Assembly (NCBI GenBank): GCA_900548195.1
Contig: URJQ01000104.1
Location: 1-9,721 of the forward strand
Length of the DNA stretch: 9,721 bases
Reading direction: 5' to 3'
From: an uncultured Prevotella sp.
GTDB taxonomy: Bacteria; Bacteroidota; Bacteroidia; Bacteroidales; Bacteroidaceae
Shown: positions 4,830 through 9,721 of the stretch, piece after piece
Layout: every line of letters begins with the position of its first letter
How positions within the stretch are numbered: the first letter of the stretch is position 1
Notes under the pieces: generated by a model
Database searches by the model: none
The model's input: the letters and a program-made list of their open reading frames with translations, nothing else
What the model was told of the DNA's origin: nothing
Made by a program: the position numbers and the translations under genes

Positions 4830-7436
4830 ATGAATTTCGACAAATTTACGATTAAAGCTCAGGAAGTGGTTCAAGAAGCCGCAAACGGAGCACAGCGAGG
4901 CGGTCAGCAGACCATCGAGCCAATACATTTTCTCCATGCAATGATAGAGAAAGCACAGGACGTAGTGGGCTTCCTCTTACAGAAACAGGGGGTAAATGTA
5001 CAACACATCGCACAGGTAACAGAGAGCGAAATCAGCCATCTGCCACGCGTATCAGGCGGAAACGGACAGTCATATCTCAGTAATGACGCCAATCAGGTGG
5101 TGATGCGTGCCGAAACTCTCGCACAGGAGATGGGAGATGAATACGTCAGCGTAGAGACATTCTTCCTCGCTTTGCTCGACGTCAACAGCACAGCAAGCCG
5201 AATACTGAAGGATGCCGGACTGACAAAGCAGAACGTAACGGCAGCTATCCGCGAGTTGCGTCAGGGCAAAAACGTGAAGTCACAATCAGCAGACGACAAC
5301 TATCGTTCGCTGGAGAAATACGCCAAGAACCTCATAGCCGATGCAAGAGCTGGAAAACTGGACCCTGTAATCGGACGTGATGACGAGATACGTCGCGTGC
5401 TTCAGATACTGTCACGCCGTACAAAGAACAACCCTATACTTATCGGTGAGCCAGGTACTGGTAAAACTGCCATCGTGGAAGGCTTGGCACAGCGTATCGT
5501 TCGTGGCGATGTGCCTGAAAATCTGAAGGATAAGATACTCTATTCTCTTGACATGGGAGCACTGGTAGCAGGTGCGAAATACAAGGGAGAGTTTGAGGAA
5601 AGACTGAAGAGCGTAATCTCAGAAGTCACTGGAGCTGAGGGAAGAATCATTCTCTTCATAGATGAAATCCACACCCTCGTAGGAGCCGGCGGTGGAGAAG
5701 GCGCCATGGATGCCGCAAACATCCTCAAGCCAGCACTCGCCCGTGGCGAACTTCGTGCCATCGGTGCCACCACACTGAACGAATACCAGAAGTATTTCGA
5801 GAAGGACAAGGCATTGGAACGCCGATTCCAGACAGTCATGGTGGATGAACCTGACGAGATGAGTGCCATCTCAATACTCCGTGGTCTGAAAGAGCGTTAC
5901 GAGAATCATCATCGCGTTCGTATTCAGGATGATGCTTGTATAGCCGCTGTAAAACTCTCAGAGCGATATATCTCAGACCGTTTCTTGCCTGATAAAGCTA
6001 TCGACCTGATGGATGAAGCCGCAGCAAAACTGCGTATGGAGCGCGACTCTCTGCCAGAGGAGCTCGATGAGAAGACACGTCGTCTCGCCCAACTTGAGAT
6101 TGAGCGTGAAGCCATCAAGCGTGAGAATGATGAGGAAAAGCTCGCACAACTGAATAAGGACATCGCCGAACTCCAGCAAGAGGTAAGCGAATATAAATCC
6201 AAATGGCAGCGCGAGAAGGAACTCGTCAACAAGATTCAGCAGAACAAGCAACAGATAGAAAACCTGAAATTCGAGGCAGAACGTGCTGAGCGTGAGGGCA
6301 ACTATGGCAAAGTGGCTGAGATACGCTATGGCAAACTGAAGGCTTTGCAGGATGAAATAGCCCAGATACAAGGACAGCTTCACTCCGTACAAGGCGCTGA
6401 GACCATGGTAAAAGAGGAGGTAACAGAGGATGATATCGCTGAGGTAGTAAGCCGCTGGACCGGAATCCCAGTATCAAGGATGATGCAAAGCGAGCGCGAG
6501 AAGTTGCTCCATCTCGAGGATGAGCTTCACAAGAGAGTCATCGGACAGGAAGAAGCAATAACAGCCGTCAGCGATGCAGTGCGCCGTTCACGTGCCGGAC
6601 TGCAGGATCCAAAGCGTCCTATAGCTTCCTTTATCTTCCTTGGCACCACTGGTGTAGGTAAGACCGAGCTTGCAAAGGCACTCGCAGACTACCTCTTCAA
6701 CGATGAGACAATGATGACGCGAATAGATATGAGCGAATATCAGGAGAAGTTCAGCGTGACCCGTCTCATAGGAGCGCCTCCGGGATACGTTGGTTATGAC
6801 GAAGGTGGTCAGTTGACTGAGGCTGTTCGTCGCAAACCATACTCTGTCGTTCTCTTTGATGAGATAGAGAAAGCGCATCCAGACGTCTTCAACATCTTGC
6901 TGCAAGTGCTGGACGATGGTCGTCTTACCGACTCAAAAGGCAGAACAGTAAACTTCCGCAACACTATCATAATCATGACAAGTAACCTTGGAAGTCACCT
7001 CATACAAGAGGAGATAGGCAAGATGAACAGTGAGGATGCTGCGGCTCGCGAGAAGACCCTTGAGGGATTGAAGCAGAAACTTATGGTGATGCTCAAGCAG
7101 ACTATACGTCCGGAATTCCTCAACCGTATCGACGAGACGATAATGTTCACTCCATTGACTAAGGAAGAGATAGCAGGTGTAGTTCGTCTGCAGATGAACT
7201 CCGTGAGCAAGATGCTCTCACAGCAGGGCTTCACTCTCACCGTCACCGACAAGGCTATCGATGCTCTTGCTCAAGCAGGCTTCGACCCTGAGTTTGGTGC
7301 TCGTCCTGTCAAGAGGGCTATCCAGAGGGATGTGCTCAATGCTCTCAGTAAGTCATTGCTTAACGGTGACGTGACAAGAGAGCGTGAAATCATCGTGGAT
7401 GCCGATGATGATGGAAACATACGATTCAAGAACTAA
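4830..7436 (+). CDS. clpB: ClpB, ATP-dependent protein disaggregase
   Basis: This 868-residue Hsp100 chaperone forms a hexamer and works with DnaK/DnaJ/GrpE to pull polypeptides out of aggregates after heat or other stress, in the cytoplasm. The order of parts is complete. The Clp N-terminal domain covers about 1-145. NBD1 has Walker A GEPGTGKT (206-213), pore-loop Tyr251 in YKGEFEERL, Walker B IILFIDE (273-279) and arginine fingers Arg331-Arg332. The long coiled-coil middle domain (about 405-525) separates ClpB from ClpA. NBD2 has Walker A GTTGVGKT (605-612), pore loop GYVGY (652-656), Walker B VVLFDE (673-678), arginine finger Arg766 in FLNRIDE and sensor-2 GARPVKR (823-829). There is no IGL/IGF loop for docking ClpP, which fits a disaggregase. 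Length is normal. It stands alone, with a terminator 4 bases after its stop. Stress control is expected, but the sites seen upstream are only candidates. Confidence 0.98.
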   Translation: MNFDKFTIKAQEVVQEAANGAQRGGQQTIEPIHFLHAMIEKAQDVVGFLLQKQGVNVQHIAQVTESEISHLPRVSGGNGQSYLSNDANQVVMRAETLAQEMGDEYVSVETFFLALLDVNSTASRILKDAGLTKQNVTAAIRELRQGKNVKSQSADDNYRSLEKYAKNLIADARAGKLDPVIGRDDEIRRVLQILSRRTKNNPILIGEPGTGKTAIVEGLAQRIVRGDVPENLKDKILYSLDMGALVAGAKYKGEFEERLKSVISEVTGAEGRIILFIDEIHTLVGAGGGEGAMDAANILKPALARGELRAIGATTLNEYQKYFEKDKALERRFQTVMVDEPDEMSAISILRGLKERYENHHRVRIQDDACIAAVKLSERYISDRFLPDKAIDLMDEAAAKLRMERDSLPEELDEKTRRLAQLEIEREAIKRENDEEKLAQLNKDIAELQQEVSEYKSKWQREKELVNKIQQNKQQIENLKFEAERAEREGNYGKVAEIRYGKLKALQDEIAQIQGQLHSVQGAETMVKEEVTEDDIAEVVSRWTGIPVSRMMQSEREKLLHLEDELHKRVIGQEEAITAVSDAVRRSRAGLQDPKRPIASFIFLGTTGVGKTELAKALADYLFNDETMMTRIDMSEYQEKFSVTRLIGAPPGYVGYDEGGQLTEAVRRKPYSVVLFDEIEKAHPDVFNILLQVLDDGRLTDSKGRTVNFRNTIIIMTSNLGSHLIQEEIGKMNSEDAAAREKTLEGLKQKLMVMLKQTIRPEFLNRIDETIMFTPLTKEEIAGVVRLQMNSVSKMLSQQGFTLTVTDKAIDALAQAGFDPEFGARPVKRAIQRDVLNALSKSLLNGDVTREREIIVDADDDGNIRFKN

Positions 7437-7440
7437 TGGG

Positions 7441-7492
7441 AAAAGCCCCCTGTATCCGCTTATAACATGGCGGATAGCAGGGGGCTTTTTTT
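7441..7492 (+). terminator. intrinsic terminator of clpB
   Basis: GCCCCCTGTATCCGC (7445-7459) pairs with GCGGATAGCAGGGGGC (7470-7485), with one bulged G and a 10-base loop. AAAA precedes it and a run of seven T follows. This is a strong terminator on the plus strand, and the A-run could let it act for the converging trmO transcript too. Its upper half resembles the hairpin repeat at 4513-4534 (TATCCGC, nine bases, GGCGGA). Confidence 0.93.
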
Positions 7493-7561
7493 GAATGAAG
7501 AATGAAGAATGAGGACAAACAGTAACTCCCATTCTTCATTCTTCATTCCTCATTCTTCATT
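7493..7561. repeat. heptamer tandem repeats forming a 19-pair inverted repeat
   Basis: Three 7-base units AATGAAG/AATGAGG on the left and four or five complementary ATTCTTC/ATTCCTC units on the right form a perfect 19-base inverted repeat (7493-7511 with 7530-7548, 18-base spacer). The right side continues to 7561, into the 3' end of trmO. It could form a large AT-rich cruciform or RNA hairpin between two converging genes, behind the clpB terminator. Confidence 0.85.
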
Positions 7562-8230
7562 TAAATTGCAAACAGAGACAACGGTAAGGACACCGCCACA
7601 CACCTTGAACTTGACATCCCAATCGGCGAAAGGCATGCCATAGATGCGGGTCGGGTCGTCGTGATATTGGGGACGAGGGTCCTGAGAGAGTACTCCACGG
7701 AGGCTGTTCTGCTGATTCTGCGTCATGAGGGCTGACACTTCATCGGGGATGACGACTTCGAGAGGGTGCCATTGCGTAGAGTCTGTGAAGCCACCTCGCG
7801 CTTCGGGATGGGCATCAACATAGGGGACATACGGTTTTATGTCAAGAATCGGAGTGCCATCCATCAGGTCTGCGCCAAGGACATGAATGACGGGAGCATC
7901 AGAAGTCTCATAGTCGATATGCGAAATGCGGACACATGATAGCCCGATAGGATTGGGGCGAAAGGGCGATCGCGTAGCAAAAACACCGAGACGCTCATTA
8001 CCACCGAGACGAGGAGGACGCACAGTGACACCACGAGCGGCATGACGATTGGCAGAAAACTCCCATATTATCCACAGATAGTCAAACTCTTCGAGTCCTC
8101 GCACAGCCTCTTTGGAGCGAAATTCCTTCTCAAGGACAATCGTTCCAGCAAGTTCGGGGACTATACCGCTCTGCCTCGGAATGCCAAATTTGGACTTCAA
8201 AGGCGAGCAGAAAGTGGCTATCTTCTTCAT
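7550..8230 (-). CDS. trmO: TrmO (TsaA/YaeB family), tRNA-Thr A37 N6-methyltransferase
   Basis: This 226-residue cytoplasmic enzyme is a SAM-dependent methyltransferase of an unusual beta-barrel fold. The E. coli enzyme (235 residues) methylates t6A37 of tRNA-Thr(GGU) to m6t6A. Family motifs are clear: KFGIPRQSG (14-22), RPPRLGGN (71-78), the signature ERLGVFATRSPFRPNPIGLS (79-98), DLMDGTPILDIKPYVPYVD (121-139) and the C-terminal QDPRPQYHDDPTRIYGM region that helps tRNA binding. The ATG at 8230 starts one base after the porin stop codon, so translation is probably coupled to the porin gene. The last three codons and the stop lie inside the heptamer repeat at 7530-7561, so the C-terminal NEE comes from repeat sequence. 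Assignment to the family is firm; the exact tRNA target is inferred from E. coli. Confidence 0.94.
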   Translation of the reverse strand: MKKIATFCSPLKSKFGIPRQSGIVPELAGTIVLEKEFRSKEAVRGLEEFDYLWIIWEFSANRHAARGVTVRPPRLGGNERLGVFATRSPFRPNPIGLSCVRISHIDYETSDAPVIHVLGADLMDGTPILDIKPYVPYVDAHPEARGGFTDSTQWHPLEVVIPDEVSALMTQNQQNSLRGVLSQDPRPQYHDDPTRIYGMPFADWDVKFKVCGGVLTVVSVCNLNEE

Positions 8231-8231
8231 C

Positions 8232-9428
8232 TTAGAATCTTACATAGGTCTCAACCCACACTTCGCAATAATCACTTTTACCAGCGAAAGAGCGGTCGTG
8301 GACATAATTAAACTGCGGTTGGAACATCAAATTCTTGTGGAGAGAGATGTTTGGACACACAGAATAGATACTCTTTGTGGAAGCCCATGTAGCGTCATCA
8401 CGATAAGTATCATACTTGAGCCAAGTCTTCAACCATGAATTGCAAGGAATGCCGAGAGTGGCATACCAAGCATCAGAACGCGCATTGCCGGTCCAATTTC
8501 CATCTTTGTAATCAGAAATCTTATGACCAGTGGAGTGTGCATATTCAGCGCGGAAAGACCAATCATTCCTCTCATATTTGCCCACAATCTCGTAGCGATT
8601 ACGATTTACGGTGATGCCATTGGCAGTGAAATTGCCAGTCCAACCGAAGAAACCAATCATAACGCCCTTCACAGGCTGAAGTTGGAGAGTGCCGGAGACA
8701 TCCTTCTGGGAATTAGCATCGCCAGTATTGATGCCCTGACCATTGCTCACCATCACCTGATAATGCATCAGTCGGTGGCCATCCTTTACAGGAAAGAGGT
8801 CACCCTGCACCTGAATGCCCTGGTCACGACCGCCATTGCTGGCATTCTCAGCACCGATATAGTCGGAGTGTCCAGTCAGTTTCTTGGTCAACTGTGAATA
8901 GTCCCCTACCCCGACATCCCACGGATTCATCGGGTTTTCCAATCCGAAAGCACGCTTAAACTGACCTATCTTGACCTTAAACTCAGGATATTTTCTCCAT
9001 TCGAGGAAGAAATCCTTCATGTGAAACTTATCATTATTGGTCTGCATCTGAAAGCGATAAGCGAAATCACCGAGGATAGTGCCATCAATATAGAAGCGGA
9101 TAAGGCGCTGAGAAAAGCCATTATTGCCATTCTTCTGTCCCTCCTTGTTGGTGTAAGCGAATTTCTCGACGAAATAACCGCCAAACTTTGGCACAGAAGC
9201 ATAATCGGTAAGAATGCGTCCTGGCTTAACATCAGCAGCAGGAGCAGTAAGAGCAGAGGCAATAGAATTATTTATCAACTCGGTGATAAAGCCCGCTGGC
9301 TCGTCAGCATCATTAGTAAAAATCTCATTTTCCACGGTATTTTCACGCTCTTTGTCAACTTCCGACGAAGCATTAGCGTAACCAGCAAATGCCATACAGG
9401 CACAAAAAAGTAGTACTTTCTTACTCAT
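8232..9428 (-). CDS. OprO/OprP-like outer membrane porin
   Basis: This 398-residue protein begins with a signal peptide (MSKKVLLFCACMAFAGYANA, cleavage after about residue 20) and ends in a beta-strand finishing in Phe (WVETYVRF), the usual signal for outer membrane insertion. Between lie repeated amphipathic, aromatic-rich strands such as FSQRLIRFYIDGTILGDFAYRFQMQ and FFLEWRKYPEFKVKIGQFKRAFGLENP. These match the phosphate-selective porin O and P family, in which the K.GQFK.pFg.E motif is common. The family name does not prove phosphate as substrate. Immediately upstream lies an ammonium transporter gene, so a role in passage of ammonium or other nitrogen compounds is a reasonable alternative. 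A 25-60 residue stretch after the signal is acidic and low in strands and may be a periplasmic N-terminal extension. It has its own promoter and is followed at one base by trmO. Confidence 0.87.
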   Translation of the reverse strand: MSKKVLLFCACMAFAGYANASSEVDKERENTVENEIFTNDADEPAGFITELINNSIASALTAPAADVKPGRILTDYASVPKFGGYFVEKFAYTNKEGQKNGNNGFSQRLIRFYIDGTILGDFAYRFQMQTNNDKFHMKDFFLEWRKYPEFKVKIGQFKRAFGLENPMNPWDVGVGDYSQLTKKLTGHSDYIGAENASNGGRDQGIQVQGDLFPVKDGHRLMHYQVMVSNGQGINTGDANSQKDVSGTLQLQPVKGVMIGFFGWTGNFTANGITVNRNRYEIVGKYERNDWSFRAEYAHSTGHKISDYKDGNWTGNARSDAWYATLGIPCNSWLKTWLKYDTYRDDATWASTKSIYSVCPNISLHKNLMFQPQFNYVHDRSFAGKSDYCEVWVETYVRF

Positions 9429-9458
9429 ATCAGGTTTTTAAAGAATTTAGATATGAGT
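9423..9458. repeat. 9-base inverted repeat spanning the porin start codon
   Basis: ACTCATATC (9423-9431) and GATATGAGT (9450-9458) are perfect inverted copies with an 18-base spacer. On the minus strand the second arm contains the porin ATG (9428-9426), and the first arm begins two bases after the -7 element, at the expected transcription start. It may be an operator or a leader hairpin that hides the start codon. Confidence 0.6.
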
Positions 9459-9459
9459 G

Positions 9460-9490
9460 CAAAAGTACTACTAATTTTCAAATATACAAA
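9460..9490 (-). promoter_or_regulatory. promoter of the porin-trmO operon
   Basis: On the minus strand TTTG (9490-9487), 19 bases, and TACTTTTG (9467-9460) match the Bacteroidetes primary sigma factor consensus TTTG-N19-21-TAnnTTTG at every fixed position. Transcription should start near 9453-9457, leaving a leader of only about 25-30 bases. No Shine-Dalgarno is present before the ATG. Confidence 0.85.
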
Positions 9491-9497
9491 ACTTTAT

Positions 9498-9523
9498 TAA
9501 AACAAATTCCCATTAGTATGGAA
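9498..9523 (-). terminator. weak hairpin after the ammonium transporter gene
   Basis: On the minus strand TTCCAT, loop ACTA and ATGGGAA (one bulged G) form a small stem, followed by TTTGTTT. It lies 12 bases after the transporter stop codon. The stem is short and the T-run broken, so partial read-through into the porin gene is likely. Confidence 0.35.
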
Positions 9524-9534
9524 AACGATCATGC

Positions 9535-9721
9535 TTAGTTGTAGCAAGCCTCACCATGCTCATAGATATCGAGACCTTCCTCTTCGATAATCTTATCGCA
9601 ACGGAGACCGTGAGTATATTTAATGGCAAGGAAGATAATCATACCTACTACGAAGGCGAAGGCAGCGACAGTGATAGCACCGAGAGCCTGAACGCCAACA
9701 CTGCATTCTACACCTGAGATG
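9535..9721 (-). CDS. amt: ammonium transporter, C-terminal end (partial)
   Basis: Only the last 62 codons are in the window; the gene continues past base 9721. The visible part is a hydrophobic helix (VGVQALGAITVAAFAFVVGM, then IIFLAIKYT), followed by a cytoplasmic tail ending in EEEGLDIYEHGEACYN. The last transmembrane helix and a tail of the form GLD..EHGE.AY are characteristic of Amt/MEP ammonium channels. In this family the tail couples the three subunits and contacts the PII protein GlnK. The stop is TAA at 9537-9535. A glnK gene would be expected nearby outside the window, but that cannot be seen. The assignment rests on about 60 residues. Confidence 0.82.
   Translation of the reverse strand, partial: ISGVECSVGVQALGAITVAAFAFVVGMIIFLAIKYTHGLRCDKIIEEEGLDIYEHGEACYN

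Noticed and set aside
4509..4937. Minus-strand open frame across the clpB promoter region and first codons
   Set aside because: It runs through repeats and the start of clpB, and its hydrophobic translation has no family features.
1..9721. Mobile element, CRISPR array, phage or defence system
   Set aside because: No transposase, integrase, nuclease, methylase or spaced repeat array is visible; the repeats found are short and intergenic and the genes belong to ordinary cellular families.

Overview
The window looks like a chromosomal segment from a Bacteroidales bacterium, most likely a Prevotella relative. This rests on protein content: a BACON-like M64 lipoprotein, an OprO/P-type porin and an Amt with the EHGE.AYN-like tail. 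It also rests on promoters of the Bacteroidetes form (TTTG, about 20 bases, TAnnTTTG) and on mostly absent Shine-Dalgarno sequences. The genus is an inference.

Layout. Bases 1-4420 carry three minus-strand genes. In transcription order they are a Wzx-like polysaccharide flippase (4420-2981), a family 2 glycosyltransferase (2935-1949) and an M64-family metallopeptidase lipoprotein (1780-71). The first two look like an operon. The third probably has its own promoter, lying over the end of the glycosyltransferase gene. Bases 4421-4829 are a 409-base divergent intergenic region full of repeats. ClpB, the disaggregase, runs on the plus strand (4830-7436) and ends in a strong intrinsic terminator. 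From 7550 to 9721 three more minus-strand genes follow. In transcription order they are the end of an ammonium transporter (9721-9535, cut by the window edge), an OprO/P-like porin (9428-8232) and the tRNA-modifying enzyme TrmO (8230-7550). The porin and trmO genes are one base apart and surely co-transcribed; the porin has a textbook Bacteroidetes promoter.

The genes are mostly ordinary housekeeping and envelope functions. I see no CRISPR array, transposase, phage gene, RNA gene or evident new defence system. The most interesting material is between the genes. One family of small hairpin repeats has two copies that differ only by compensated base-pair changes. A 54-base repeat occurs twice, identical and in direct orientation, on either side of the flippase-glycosyltransferase-M64 block. 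Seven-base tandem repeats form a large inverted repeat that reaches into the 3' end of trmO. The clpB leader holds a candidate operator and a 22-base tandem repeat. An inverted repeat joins the predicted transcription start of the porin gene to its start codon.
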